DNA of 64,000 bases from Paramecium sonneborni (lineage: Eukaryota > Ciliophora > Oligohymenophorea > Peniculida > Parameciidae): assembly GCA_905182985.1 (NCBI GenBank), contig CAJJDN010000145.1:169394-233393 (forward strand). The letters are read 5' to 3'. The position numbers and the translations under genes were made by a program. Below are positions 24,160-36,958 of this stretch, piece by piece. Numbering within the stretch: position 1 is the stretch's first letter; each line of letters opens with the position of its first letter. The notes under the pieces are model-generated. The model made no database searches, was not told the origin of the DNA, and worked only from the letters and a program-made list of their open reading frames with translations.

Positions 24160-25814
24160 TCATTTTATCAATTATCTTTTATTGTTCTCTCTATTAATGG
24201 TTTAACTATTTACTTCTCTTTCTTCTGCAAATGCTCTTGTATTATTCAAGGCTCTTTACAATCGCATTCTATTTTTTTCAGTTTATTCTTTTATTTTAAA
24301 ATCTATACTTGATTATATTGATTACAATCGACCTGAAATATCTAATTTTTATTTTTAATTAAAATACTTTTATCATTTTCTTTCTTTTTTATAGACTCTA
24401 TCTTCTATTCTAAGAGATTATTTAATTTTTCTTTATTTTTTTTCACTCTTCTAAATTAACTTGCTAATTTAGTTTTGACTTATCCTAATTATTCATTTTT
24501 GATTGACATTTATTCTTCAACCATTTTATTACTTAAATCAGCAAATTTAATATATTATTCTAGCTTATTTTATTATTATTCAATTTGAGTTTAAATTACC
24601 TTTTACTAAGCTTGTTCTTATTTTTAAATACTTAACTATCTCTTTTAATTCATTTCTTCTTTTAATTTTTATAGTAATTACTCTGCCAGTTATTCTTTTT
24701 CTATTTACTTTTCCAAAATCAATTCAATTTATTAATCTTCCATATATGCAGCAAGTTTCTTCTTTTCTTTTCTTTCTTCATCTTTCCTTTAATTTCTTTC
24801 TTATTGCTCTCTCAATTCTTAATTATGTTATGAATCAAATTAAACTTTATTTTACTAAGTGATTTCTTGTTTTTTATTTAGATATTCCTAAATCTTCATT
24901 CTTTACTCTCTATCTTTAACTTCTAATTCATGAATTTTTTCTAGTGTCTTCCTCTAACGATCTTAAAATATTTTCTTTCTTTCTTATTGTTTACTATAAC
25001 AATTAATTTATTTATTACATTTTATTCATTTATTTAACTGTTTCCACCTTCTTAGCCATTACAGGAACTTTTTGTTGATAATAATCATGTAAAGATTTAA
25101 GTTTTTCTTCTTCCAATTATTTGTATCTAGTTAGAGTTTACAAATATTCTTAACTCTTTTTTGCTTACATTTCTATTCTCTCTTCAAAGGATGTTTATAA
25201 GAAATCTAAGGAACGAGTATTAAATGATTTTGACATTATAGTGGTCAACTTTGTTGGTATTACAATAGCACCGCCATCAGTGAGGAAACCTGATAGATGA
25301 AATGGAGACTGATACTTGAAGTATTTTATTAAGTATGTGATTTGTTTAGTTTGTTTTTTTATTTCTATTCTTTCTCTTGTTTTTTTATCAAATTTCTTGT
25401 ACTCACAATTCGTAACAATTCTTTATACTTTTCACTTAGGTAGTTCATGTAATTAATTAAATTTTGAATAGGATGAAGTTCAGGCATTTGAAACTGCTAA
25501 AATGTAAATATGTGACATGCATTCTCACCTAATTCTAATTTATTTAAAGATTCTTTTGTTCTAGGAGATTAAGAATCAAGTTTTAAAAAGAAAATTGAAA
25601 GTTTATTTGGATCTCTCAAAATTTTATCTTTATCATCAAATGACATAAAATCCTGACTTATAGCTTCATCAATTATTGCATTTGAGAGAGTAGGAAATTT
25701 GAGTTTCTTGGCAAAAAATTGATTAATAAGATGGAATTTCTAATCTTCTGTCAATTTAGGTTTCATTCTTGGTGATTGTACCTCACTACTATGACTATTG
25801 TGAAAACTTGACAT
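24160..25814 (-). CDS. Long coiled-coil protein, 522 aa, unknown function
   Basis: The N-terminal about 130 residues are globular (MSSFHNSHSSEVQSPRMKPK, then KFHLINQFFAKKLKFPTLSN). A short segment HLSGFLTDGGAIVIPTKLTT and about 300 residues of charged coiled coil follow (EKIHELEVKDREQRMKIQEY, RMRLQRALNNTRAFAEEREV). Three introns of 38, 25 and 23 nt restore one frame of 523 codons; without them it looks broken. The composition suggests a cytoskeletal or basal-body protein, but that is inference. No enzymatic motif is present. It is tail-to-tail with the dead kinase and head-to-tail with eL38. Confidence 0.7.
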
Positions 25815-25881
25815 TAAAAATAAAATAATTAAATAAAATGCTCTTAGATAATGTACTGTTGAATATGTAATAAATCAGCGT

Positions 25882-26220
25882 TCATTTCTTTTACTTCTTT
25901 TTGGTTTATTGTTTCTTTCCACCTGCACCAATAACAATTTTATTGACATCTAAGTAATTGTGAATTAGGTTAAATACTTTATGGAAGTGTTTATTAAATT
26001 TTTTAGGCCTTATTCTTATCAGCTGTTTTGAAGGTAAAAAGATATTTCTTTCCTCTCAACTTGAATTTGGTGATCTTCTTGGACTCTTTAATATAGAGAT
26101 CTATTTAAAATTAGATAAAAATGTACTCTTTTTTGGTTCTTTATTGGCATCTTTGCCTTATGCTTCGTTACCCTTCATGAGTGAGAGGAATACTTTAACA
26201 TCCTGAATTTCCTTAGGCAT
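25882..26220 (-). CDS. RPL38: Ribosomal protein eL38 (60S subunit)
   Basis: A 94-residue basic protein starting [12 protein letters not shown]. The core [20 protein letters not shown] and the following KAQKIQQTLP match the eL38 pattern (KFK.RCS.YLYT...DKEKA.KL.QSLP). It is longer than the usual roughly 70 residues: there is an extra stretch of about 12 residues before the core and a Gly-Gly-Lys/Gln-rich tail of about 20 residues. Introns of 26 and 28 nt leave 95 codons. The second intron was chosen because it produces the QTLP ending of the family. Confidence 0.7.
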
Positions 26221-26272
26221 ATTAATTTAAAAAAGATTTAAAAATTTTAATAATAAAAACAAATAACATAAT

Positions 26273-27069
26273 TCACTTTTGAACATAATCCTCTCTACTT
26301 TGTTATTCATTCTTACCCCTCAATTTCTTCAATTATTCTTCAGAATAATGAGTGATTTCAACTGGTTTTTATTATGTATCTTAATAACGAGATCCTTTTT
26401 TCTTATACACTCTAAATCCAAATATTCTTGGAACATACTATTGATTATTTGGAGTAATCTGAATTTCTTATATAAAATTCTTATTAAATTAAGCATCCTC
26501 ATACCATAATGAAGATAGAAGGAAATGAACATCCAAAATAGGCACCATCTACATCTGGACATTTCTTTTTTGGAATATACACTTCTTCACATCTTGGACA
26601 GAATACTTTTACTCTAGATGTTCGTAATTCTTCACTCATTCCTACAGGTAATACATTTGATCTTTCACATAAAACTCTAGGACAAGCACCAAATCTACCT
26701 GCCATAAACTTATCTTTCATTAAAGCCAATCCTTTTAAATATTTTATTCCTATACCTTTGGCTGTAATTATGAATCTAGCATGAATTAATCCATATAAAT
26801 CTGTAGCCTCTTAATATACTTCCAAAAAACGTTCATCTTCTAAATCTTCATCATCAGGAGTCTCAGAACTTAAAATTAAATCCAAAGCTTCACTAATTAT
26901 TATATTTCCAAAAATACTTATAAAAATTGAATTTGCTCTTTAAACCATACAAATTGAAGTTGTCTCTTATAAAATCGCTATCAACTTCACATAAAAATTA
27001 ATGATCTTCCATTGTGCAAAACCATTAAATCCAACCTGTCCCTTCTGAATATGATGAATCTCCTGACAT
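26273..27069 (-). CDS. CSNK2B: Casein kinase II regulatory subunit beta
   Basis: A 248-residue protein typical of CK2 beta. It has WIQWFCTMEDHQFLCEVDSD (FIxDxFNLYGL follows), YGLIHARFIITAKGIG, and the zinc finger with four cysteines: CPRVLC and, further on, CPRC. DGAYFGCSFPSIFIM and YVPRIFGFRVY complete the match. CK2 beta dimerises through the zinc finger and docks two catalytic subunits. Two 25-nt introns leave exactly 249 codons. The second follows FIM; without it the protein would end before the conserved C-terminal part. The C-terminal tail is Lys/Gln/Glu-rich. Confidence 0.93.
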
Positions 27070-27108
27070 ATTTTATTTTTATATTTAATAATATATTAAT
27101 TTTATTAA

Positions 27109-28643
27109 TCATTATAAAATCAAAATGATCAAAACAGTCATGCAAATTCCAATCATATAATGAATATAGAATCTCTTTATTTCTTTTTTATTCTCCTATA
27201 CATCTTTTACTTAAGATTGATCCCATTAAGATATTCTTGGAGTTTCCTAAAAACTTTGTTTTCTTTATTATTAATTACAATAAGATTTCACTGCATTCTT
27301 TATTAAATCTTAATTCTTATTTTTCTATTAAATAACTTTACGTTATTATTGTTGTTATTATTATTATTATTCCAGTTCGCTTTCTTATTTTTTTTATTCT
27401 CCTTCTTTCGTTGAATCGTCAATGTCAGTTATATGTTACAAAGAACAAGGCATTTTGAATTCCATATTTCTTTCACTAATTTGAAGTCCATTTTCAGTCT
27501 CCTATTCAAATTACTTAGATTATGTAGGTAGTATTCTTTATGTATAAAGGTCCTAATATGAATCATTATCAGATTATTCAGAACTTTTTTTTGAAATTAA
27601 TGTATTCACGGTATCTCTATTTTCCTATTCATTTTCTTATTGAAAAGTCTTTATTTCTAAAAAATATTCTTTTAATTTTTCATTTAATATCGAATATAAA
27701 CGCTAAGTTCCAATTTCTATACGATTAGGATTTTGTTCTAAAAATGATTACTCTATCTATGTAATTTCATTTGTTTAGGAAAAACTTAATTATTTATTTT
27801 AGAATTGACCCCTTACAATATTAAAAAACAAAGAAAATTAATGTTTTTTTATTTTTTCATTTAATATTGAACTTAACATTGTAGTACTTGCAAATTTAAT
27901 CGCTAATTATTCTTTCAAAGTCATTTCTTCTTATTAATTAATACTTGATTCTTCATCTTCTTGTTGAATCATTTGATTTTAATCGAGAACACTAGTTTTT
28001 AAAATTTTCTTATTTTGATGGTATCTCATTATATTTAAAATACTTAGATATTAAGACCTTATTTGACATTCTTTGACAAAGTTAGATATTTTTAGAAGTC
28101 CTTTACAATAATTTGATTAATACTTAATCCTTTTTAATGCTTACCTTTACTGTTAGTTTACAATTTTATTCAAAACATGATTAAGTACAATTCCCGTAGC
28201 AATAGGAATTTCTTGGTATTGATCTGGTTATATTTATTACCTAATTTAATTGTTAGATAAATCTTCTATAACAGGAGGAAGAGATATTGTTTGATTTAAA
28301 TCTAGAAAACCATTAGCTTAGATTGTTTTTCTGTCTTTTTATAGAATCCAAAAGTATGTTTAGAGTTTAGCAGATTTATACTTTTATAATTTATGAAGTA
28401 GAGATTAAGTGGCTAATACAATTCTAAGTTAAGTAAATTTCATAGCTAATTTGCTTGATTCATCTTCTCTCATTTCACATAATACTTTGCAAGCTACTTT
28501 TACTTGAGTCTTACGTTCCTATTTATTAATAATATATTTACACTTGAGGCATAAGATTTAGTTGTAGAATAGCTAATCAACGAATTTTGATCTGGATTTG
28601 TTTTTGTTCTGCGTTCATTCTCTATGACAAAAGGGGATTTCAT
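27109..28643 (-). CDS. Unknown 503-aa protein with one C-terminal transmembrane segment
   Basis: One 23-nt intron near 28540 gives 504 codons. The N-terminal part is basic and helical (VACKVLCEMREDESSKLAMK), with LRIVLATQSLLHKLQKYK. The middle is Gln/Glu-rich and probably disordered, including a run of nine glutamines followed by Arg. The last 20 residues are a hydrophobic helix (YIHYMIGICMTVLIILIL) directly before the stop, so the protein is likely tail-anchored with its bulk in the cytosol. SNARE-like architecture crossed my mind, but no SNARE heptad core with a central Gln/Arg was found. The stop is 39 bp upstream of the CK2 beta start (27069). Confidence 0.72.
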
Positions 28644-29488
28644 AATTATAAAATTATGTTATTAAAAAAACTCTTTTTTTATTGTTTTTCCAGAAGTAAT
28701 ATAAAATTAGTTACAGTATGAAATCATTTACTTAAAAATTTTGATTCAAAAATAACTTCTTTTTGTTTTTATCTTTATTTTATTCATTTATTATTTTTTT
28801 TTGAAAAATAAAAATATATTGAGAGAAAATTTCATTTAATTCCAACTTATTTTTTTAATACCAAAAAATAAGCATTCATTAATTTAAGACTATAAATGAA
28901 ATAGAATAGAAATAGTAAACTTATTTTGAGGTAGGGAATATAAAATTTAATTATGATTTGAATTTTTATTTATTTTGCTAAAAATAATATTTAGAAAGAA
29001 ATTAATAAAATGAGAAAACTAATAATTGATTTTTTCCTTAATATTTAATATTTACAAATAATCAATAAAATTTTTTTTAGTCATGATAATATGAATTGTT
29101 ATTTTAAGATAATGTTTAAGATAATAAGAAATTGATAGATGGAAGAATTAATAAAATTTCATCAGTATAAAGAGGAGAGTTAATTCGATGATTAATTTGA
29201 TAAAAATAAGAAATTACTATGAAAGAGTTGGTTGAGTTAAAGATTGATTAGAAATGAATAATAAAATGGTTGAGTTAAAGTTTGAGAAATTTAATAAGTA
29301 TTAAAAGTGAAAAAGGTTGGATAATTAATGAAATATGATTTAAAGAAAGATGAGAGAAAAATGAAAAAAGAATTGAAAAGTATAGTAGAATAAAGTTTGA
29401 ATGATAGAAGATCAGTAAAGAAAGAAAATGATGGAGAGTGTATTTAAATGAGAATATAATTGAGATTAATGAAATATTTATATTTTTT
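28644..29488. other. Intergenic region with a purine-rich, weakly coding stretch
   Basis: 845 bp between divergent genes. From about 29100 the plus strand is strongly purine-rich. Short frames such as MEELIKFHQYKEESQFDDQF (from 29140) and MKYDLKKDERKMKKELKSIV (from about 29330) look coding-like but do not join through any intron I could place. It may be a decayed gene or a small gene with an unusual structure. The left half holds nothing recognisable. Confidence 0.35.
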
Positions 29489-30979
29489 ATGAACAAGAAT
29501 TCACCATCACCTAGTTCACCAACCCCAGTGATACTGGTACTTGTTACCAATAAATAAGGGTAAGTCTTGGAACATAGCTAATTTTTTAGAACATTTTCAG
29601 TATTTGGTCAAGTTAAAAAGGTACTTGTTTATTTTGATTTGTATTTAGATTCTTATATTCGAAAGAAAAATCATTTGGAAAGTGTTCATTGAATATGAGA
29701 ATGCTTAATAAGCATAATAAGCATTAGTATTAGATGGTACTCTCTTTGATTATTAATTAAAAATGAGAGTACATCTTAGTCAACGTGATTCTCTAGTGTT
29801 TTAGAATAATAACAATTGTGGTGTAGGTATTATTTTTGTTTTATTAAAATTAGATTATACTACACTATAATCAAAGTAATAGTTTTTCTAATAACTCAAG
29901 GAAGATTCAGGGTCTCTTAATTAATAATTACAGTAGAACTTAGACATGCTTAATTAACTTATAACTCAATTAAGTTAAACGGCAGATTTAAAAGAATAAA
30001 TCTCCTTAATCTAATAAATATAAGAGTATCGTAATCAAACATAGTAATTGACTGTTCTATATTAACAGTAATTACGTAATTATGCATCTGTTTTATAAAG
30101 AGAGGGAAAGAAATAGAAATAAATAGTGACAACAGTCACAACACCTTCTCCATCACCTTTTTTACATTCAACTTTGGATTCAATTAGATAATAGATATTA
30201 GAAGAGTCTTCAGAAGAAGATAAAGAAGACTTTTCAGATGGAGAAAGTGTATCATCATAATAATCATCAGAAAAATCTTAGAAATCTACACATTCTGAAG
30301 ATAATTATAATGAAGTCTTTTGTAATGACTCCACAAATCCTTTTTCTTGTGGTGCCAGTCCTTTTACTCCATATCCATAAACTAAAATAACAAGTCCATT
30401 TATAATGACTCCAACTACTTTACCAACATATTTAATTATTTAACATTCTAATATTAATCTACGGGTGGTGTATAACATCTTTAGTACATTCACAAGAGTA
30501 GATGCAATTTATTAAAGTCATTATGGAGCTTATCTTTAAGTTGCTTCTAAAGAAGAAGCTGTTCGAATGAAAAATCTACTGAGCAAAACTTTACTTTTTG
30601 GAATGCCAATGAATCTCATTATTTCAGATCAGCTTTCTCATGATGCTCATAAGATTACTTTACCTTCAAATGAAAGAAAACCTCTTTTGTAATCATAATA
30701 ATTATCAAACTCAATCTTAATTACAGGACTTAATGGAGTTACACTAGAATAGATGTATCAATATTTCGGGTGTATTACTCCCATCTTAAATATGAAGTAT
30801 AATCATATCAATCATATCTATTAGATTCATTAATCAGAGCTCTTGCAAAATACTGTATTCAGATGTAGGATGCAGTTTAAGTGTCTTAGGATATAGCCAA
30901 GACGCTAAAATTAATGGAAGGTATTTATATATATAGAATCTATTTTAGATCTGTGTAACTTTCATTCACAGCTTTCTGA
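29489..30979 (+). CDS. RRM protein of the polypyrimidine tract-binding (PTB/hnRNP L) type, 464 aa
   Basis: Begins MNKNSPSPSSPTPVILVLVT, an RRM beta1 of PTB style. FFRTFSVFGQVKKILIFERK and WKVFIEYENAQQAQQALVLD complete the first RRM. A Gln-rich helical linker and an acidic Ser-rich segment follow. A second RRM reads LRVVYNIFSTFTRVDAIYQS and GAYLQVASKEEAVRMKNLLS. The last, partial RRM reads ILITGLNGVTLEQMYQYFGC and KYCIQMQDAVQVSQDIAKTL. Such proteins bind pyrimidine-rich RNA and regulate splicing or translation. Introns of 28, 27 (divisible by three) and about 41 nt give 465 codons. The 41-nt intron is the least certain; it is chosen because it restores the RRM. Confidence 0.7.
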
Positions 30980-31322
30980 TTAATGAATTTTATCATATTA
31001 ATTTATCACATAATTAAACAAAACAACCTTCCTAATCAATTATATCTTAATTTTTATATAATTATTTATTATTTTTCATTTATTTAATCTTTAATACAAA
31101 AAATCATTTTTATTTTAAAATTTCTAATCGAAAAATGATATTTTAATTTAATATTAAATACTATTTTATAGATCTTAACATAATATTATTGTTTATTTCT
31201 TTTCTCCTCTTAATCTAAAATAGATTAATACCTTTATTGATTTTAAAAACTTAATAATTAAATTTAATATCTCACTCAAAACAAGTATTTTATTAAAAAC
31301 TATTATAATTTTATCATATATT
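30980..31322. other. Intergenic region, no gene seen
   Basis: About 340 bp of A/T-rich DNA between two plus-strand genes. It presumably contains the promoter of the downstream long gene. No coding frame or RNA gene recognised. Confidence 0.5.
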
Positions 31323-34300
31323 ATGTCTAATTAAGAATTATATACAGAACCTAAAAATTAGTTATCATAAAGTTCTGAAAATTAGGATTCATAATAATAA
31401 GAAGGGAGTATTCCTCTTACTATATTTTCAAAAGGTTTTAAAAATTAAGAAAAATAAATGGAATTTCAATAATAAGATGAATTGAATTAGTAAAATATGA
31501 ATCAATAATAATAATCTGATGAGCAACAATAATTGAAAGAAGAAAATTCACCTCAATATTTATCATTTGAAAAATAACCTATAGAAGGCGAAATATAAAT
31601 TAACTAATATGATAACTAATTTGATGATAATTAAAGTATTTAGAAGCCTCAATAAGAATAAAAGGAAGGAGTAGAAAAGATAGAAAATGAAGTTGATGAT
31701 CTATAAAAACTATATGATGCAATTGGAAAGAATAAAGAAGATCTTAAGATAGAAAAATAAGAATCAGAAATCAAGGTTGAAAAATAAGAATCAGAAATCA
31801 AGATAGAAAAATAAGAATCAGAAAGTTCAGCTGAAGATAGCCCAGATTAAAAAACAGAGAAATAAAATACAATAATTTTAAAATCCTAAAGATTATATAT
31901 GTTAGAAGTTTACGAAAGAAATGATGAAGCAATAAGAATTGAATTAATAGAATAATTGAAAACATAATTTGCTTTTAAATAGACACATCCTTTTGATTTA
32001 TTAATAATGTATGATGATGCTTTAGTTGAATTTTAAATAAGTCTAGATGAATTAGATCATGCCTTGAAATCTATATCAATTGAATTACAATTAGATTAAA
32101 AAAGAATTGTTTAGAAATACTATAGAATACCTTAAAAGGAATCTATCTCAACTATAAAATTATGTTGCAGTTTGGTAGAAGACTTAGGAGAATTAGTTAT
32201 GATGTCTATTAACTATATTATTAATAAATATAGATTATTGATAGATATCTTTTTTGAAGAAGTAACAGGACCAGATAAATTGATCTCTGTAGAAACTTTG
32301 AAATTGTTAAATAGAGAATGGTTTTGGGGGTTGGATGAAGGGAAATTATAGTAAATTTATAATTTAATGACAGATTATGGAAATAATATATATAATTTTC
32401 AAGTTTTTAAATAAAAATTATCTAAAATAGCAGAGTAAGTTGATAAGAAGTTTAATTTTAATGCATATTAAAATATAGTTAAATCCATTATTAAGAATAG
32501 TTCTATTGAATAAATATTTCGACTTTTTAGAGAAGAAGATTAAGGAATGACTGATGAAATTTAGATTTAGAAGTTTATAACAATAATAACCAAATTTATA
32601 GAGAGAGCCTTATCAAAGCAAGAATTATTTGCGATTAGAAAATATTTAGCAAAAGATAAAGATGAAGATATTGTCATTTATTAGAAGCTTATTAATGATG
32701 CTTTAAAAGTAATAGATGATGATAAAATATAAAAGTAATAGGAATTGGATAAATTAAAATTAGTACAAAAAGATATCATTTTAGAATACTTCAAGAATAT
32801 TGTTGAAAAGTCTTAAACTATACCAGAACAATATTTTAAAATTGAATAATTATTTAAAATGGATAAAGAAACTTTTATTGAACAAACTATTATTTTGACT
32901 GGTTTTATTATAGATAAAGATAAAGCTTTAATTATTTATGATATGATTAAGGAGGAAAAAATAGATAAGGAAGAAGATGAAATTAATGTAATTGAATTTA
33001 CATAATTTATAAATAAAAAGAAAGCAGAGATTGCATAATCTGAATAGGAAAAAATATAATAATAAAAAGAAGCTTAAGAAAAAATTGATTAATCTAAAGG
33101 CACTTCATAGTAAATTTTATAACCTCCTTCCTTATTAAAGTAAGGTTAATCATAACAAGGATAATCTTTAAGATAGTAATTATAATTGCCTTTGAGTGCA
33201 ATTTCATAACCTTAATCAGCTCTTAAAGAAAAACAATCAATGTTATAACAATAAGTATCTAGCAGACAATAGGATAAATCTTCAGAAAGATATTAAGATA
33301 AGGTTTCAGAAAAGTAGATTGATAAAGATAATAGAGATAATAATAAAGATAATAATAAAGATAATAAAGATAATAATAAAGATAATAAAGATAATAAGGA
33401 TAATAAGGATTCAAAAGATAATAAGGATTTAAAAGATAATAAAGAAAAAGACAAACTTTAATAATAATAATAATAAAGTATTTCTCTAAGAAATGATATT
33501 TATTAGTTATTTAATGAACTTGATGAATAAAAGGTGAAATTTTTAACATAATAATAAATGTTTTCAGGTTTGCTTAAAATAGGAGTTGTTGTAAAAGGAT
33601 CAGAATTAATGAGTTAAAAATCATATGATTATTTTAGTTTTGAAAAAGTAATAATGTTATAGTTTAAACAATTTTTTAATTCAGCAAAATTGATTTATAA
33701 TTTAAAAAAAGAATTAGATTAATATAAAGAAGAAGAAAGTGATATAGTAAATATTCCATTATTGAAGTATTTTCTAATTTATTAATAATAGGACATTATT
33801 TGAGAAAATTAGATTGAATGTAAAATTTGAGGATATATAATATTTGTTTTCAATTTTAGACAAAGAGTAGAAGGGTAGCATAAAACTGAGCAATTTATTC
33901 TATTTGATACATAAGCATCCAATATTAGATTACAGATTGAATGAATTATTATTTAGAGTAAGAAACAGGTTCTAAATAGATGAAAGGATATTATGATAAT
34001 TCGTTAAGGATGCATAAATTCTTATATTCAAAACTTCCTTAGAATTATTGCAGACCCCTTACTTCAAAAGCCAATTTACCAAGCTATTCTTTTCGATATA
34101 AATTAGATTTATTAGGAAACATATAAATTCATCGACCATGTTCAACTAATAATTTATGCAAAATAAAATTATTAGAAGCATAAGGAATTCCTTCTCCAAA
34201 AGATAAAAGCACTTGTTTTAAAAGAGAAATAATAGTTGCTATATATGATAACTTTTATAAATAATTTGTTGAGAATAGTCTTGTTCTTAAAGCGAAGTAC

Positions 34301-35236
34301 ATTCCTGAAAATGAAGATATTTGGTATTTTCCAGTGAAAAATAGAAATAATGGATTTTACTTGAATTGTGAGAATTACAAAGATAAATTAAATTTAATAT
34401 TAGTGTTTGATTTTATAAGTTATTTTAAGGAAAATAATTAAGTACATAAGATAAGTAGTTGTTTTGCAGAGATACCAGTTGCACATATAATGAGATTAGG
34501 TACATTTATATTACCCTTGAAAGGGGGTACAATAGAATAAATAGTAGCTATTACTAAGGAGGATATAAGATGTAAGAGAGGTGGAATTTCAGGACTTATA
34601 ACTAGAATTACTGGAGATGTAGAACCTTAATTGAAAATAGTTAGTATGAATAAATCAAATAGACCTTAATTGTAAAAAGAATTATAAATGTTACCTCCAT
34701 TTTGTTTATGTCATAGAAATATGACATAAATAATTTAGACTTATAGAATATTTTGTGAGGATAAATTGAAATAAGATGAAAGTGTATTTATATAATCTAT
34801 TGATACATTTTTATTTTCTTTAGATTGTCCATACATATGTTCTAAAATGTGTAAGTTATGGAATAGGATAATACAAGGTAAAATGATAGGTTAAGAAATG
34901 GCATCATTCTAAATTCTGATTGGATAATTGTAGAAATTAATTAGATTAAAAGATTTCAATTTTAATCCTTATTCACCTTCAGAAGTTTTTACTCCTGAAA
35001 TTAGTAAGCCAAAAAGAAATGTTGTTAAATCTATTTTTGAATATGCAGAATATTTGATTGATAGTTCATTTTTTAATAAATTGGGATTAGATGGTGATGA
35101 AATTTTGAAAGAACAAATGGATTTATATGGATAACCTTTGATTCAAGGAATTTATGATGGAGAACATGATCCATTTGACAAATATTATAATGGATTGAAT
35201 TTACAGGCGTATGAAACTTATGTATAATAATTGTGA
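31323..35236 (+). CDS. Large protein with EF-hand-like and C2-like regions, 1288 aa
   Basis: Two introns (25 nt near 33775, 22 nt near 33955) leave 1289 codons. The N-terminal about 180 residues are Gln/Glu-rich, with three tandem copies of an EKQESEIK-type repeat. A helical region with EF-hand-like pieces follows, then a lysine/asparagine/aspartate repeat (KDNNKDNN, near 33320-33440). Then LFSILDKEQKGSIKLSNLFY looks like a degenerate EF-hand. The C-terminal 400 residues are beta-rich: KREIIVAIYDNFYKQFVENS, LNLILVFDFISYF and GTFILPLKGGT, reminiscent of C2 domains in ciliary transition-zone proteins such as NPHP4. That likeness is weak, so I do not name it. No transmembrane segment. Confidence 0.7.
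33320..33440 (+). repeat. In-frame GATAATAAA repeat encoding Asp-Asn-Lys
   Basis: Imperfect 6- and 9-bp units (GATAAT, GATAATAAA/AAG) repeated about fifteen times inside the long gene. They encode alternating Lys-Asp-Asn, a flexible, highly charged linker between the helical part and the C-terminal part. The unit length keeps the frame. Confidence 0.8.
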
Positions 35237-35245
35237 TATTTATAA

Positions 35246-36657
35246 ATGGATGATAATTTTAAGAAATTAATTGATTCTACATAACCAGAATCTCTATCTA
35301 CGATCAGACTATGTAAGAGATTAGGATATCGTCCAGAAGATTTAACGTATAAGTATATACCTATGTTATAACAAAATTATAGATCCATCGATGAATTTTA
35401 ATCTGTAAATTAAGAATTGAGATAAGTAAAATATGATCATTACAAAGCTAGAGTGCTTAGTAAAATCTTAAATTTTAAATAAAATAGAAATTGTAAATGA
35501 AATCAACAATGTGAGAAGTAGAAACAAAACAACTGGTTTATCAGAGTTGCCTAGTTAAACTAATGTTTAATTTTCTTCTTTTGTTGATAATATGGAACAA
35601 TAATCTTAGAACTTTTCAGTTAAAGAAAGAGTGCTTTAAAATTTAATTTATTAGGAACTTTTGAGATAAAAAAAGTTTGCTTAATATTATCAATAAAAAA
35701 ATAAAATTTTAGAACGTAAAACTAAATTGCCAACTTAACCTTCTTCATAAATTACAATTTAATCTAAACCATCGACATAATTATTAAAAACAGATTAATC
35801 AACTAGACGTTGTGAAACATAGCGTGAGTATGAGAATAAAGATAAACTCTTTATAACTTCTAATGAAAAATTTATAATGAAAAGATAATAAATTTTATAA
35901 TAGGAATAGTAGTAATAAGAGGAATAAATTTAAAAATTAAAAGAGAAAGGTAAATATGTATTTATCATTAGAAAAGAAAGCAATAGAACGAATTTAATAA
36001 TTTAAGAATGAATTAAAATAACATTTTTAAAAGTCAAATATAGAAGAAGTGAAAAACAAGAAAGAATAATTAGACAATGAATAATATTAATCACTAATAA
36101 CAAAATAATGTGAAAAGCTTCAGAAATTGAGATTAAAATAAAGTTAATTAAGCAAACCAATAAAATAGTAAATATAAATTAGAAATAAAACTTAATCATT
36201 AGTATTTGATTAAGATTTGTAATAAAGGATAGATGATAAGATTACAAGAGTAGTAAATTTAAAATCCCAAATGTTATCAGAGAGATAAAAAATAATTGGT
36301 GAGAAACTGAGAATCAGTCAGGATGATGTGAATTTCAATAAATATCATAATTAGTAATTGAAGATAAAAGAAGAAAATAAAATGATTGGAAAAATATAAA
36401 AAAATCAGAAATAGAATTCTTATTAAATTGATTTGAAATCTTAATTGTTAGAAAAGTAAAAATAAGAATCAGTTTGGGAATAAGTGAATCGTGTTAGCCA
36501 TTTATTTTCAAGTCCAGTAGAATATGAGAGATATAGAACATAGATGAAATCATTATTGAATAAATAAAGAGAATCCCTTGATCCAAAATATTAGAATCGT
36601 GTAGATATAATATATAAATTGTTACCCTAGTAAATGGCAGAAAAAGTTTTATAATGA
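35246..36657 (+). CDS. Coiled-coil protein, 453 aa
   Basis: Starts 9 bp after the previous stop. The N-terminal motif STIRLCKRLGYRPEDLTYKY is an eight-helix-like 'start' seen in several ciliate coiled-coil proteins. It is followed by long charged helices (EKKAIERIQQFKNELKQHFQ, RIDDKITRVVNLKSQMLSER). Introns of 28 and 22 nt give 454 codons. The C-terminal part SLDPKYQNRVDIIYKLLPQQ is more globular. Probably structural and perhaps ciliary or cortical, which is inferred from composition only. The stop lies 6 bp from the stop of the convergent next gene. Confidence 0.75.
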
Positions 36658-36663
36658 TGAATT

Positions 36664-36945
36664 TCATATAATCTAACATAATTGTTTACAGCAAGCATCT
36701 GACTCTTCTTTTTCTTCAATAAGGTTATGATGTTTCCAATTTTCCACAAAATGAATATCAAATACTTAAAGAGAAGGATTAATTTCATCTCTAAAACATA
36801 TGTGAAACTTTAATTATTTATTGATAGGATTTCCAAATTTGTCAATCCTTTCATCTTAATCTATTTCTGGATCTTCATCATCATCAAAGTTAGATCTACA
36901 AAGCTCCTGAATATTTTGTAATTAATATTTCGGTCCTCGCATCAT
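36664..36945 (-). CDS. Small acidic protein, 93 aa, unknown
   Basis: A single frame of 94 codons, MMRGPKYQLQNIQELCRSNF to CCKQLCQII. Rich in Asp/Glu (DDDEDPEIDQDERIDKF) with five cysteines, three of them close to the C-terminus. No intron needed. It overlaps nothing, but its ends lie 6 bp from the convergent gene and 13 bp from a possible divergent start. No family recognised. Confidence 0.55.
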
Positions 36946-36958
36946 TTTATAAATTATT

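Noticed and set aside
24960..25450. Apparent frameshifts in the 522-aa coiled-coil gene
   Set aside because: Three short introns (38, 25 and 23 nt) restore one frame exactly, so no error or decay is needed.
27109..28643. Syntaxin-like SNARE
   Set aside because: It has a C-terminal membrane helix, but no SNARE heptad core with a central Gln or Arg layer could be found.
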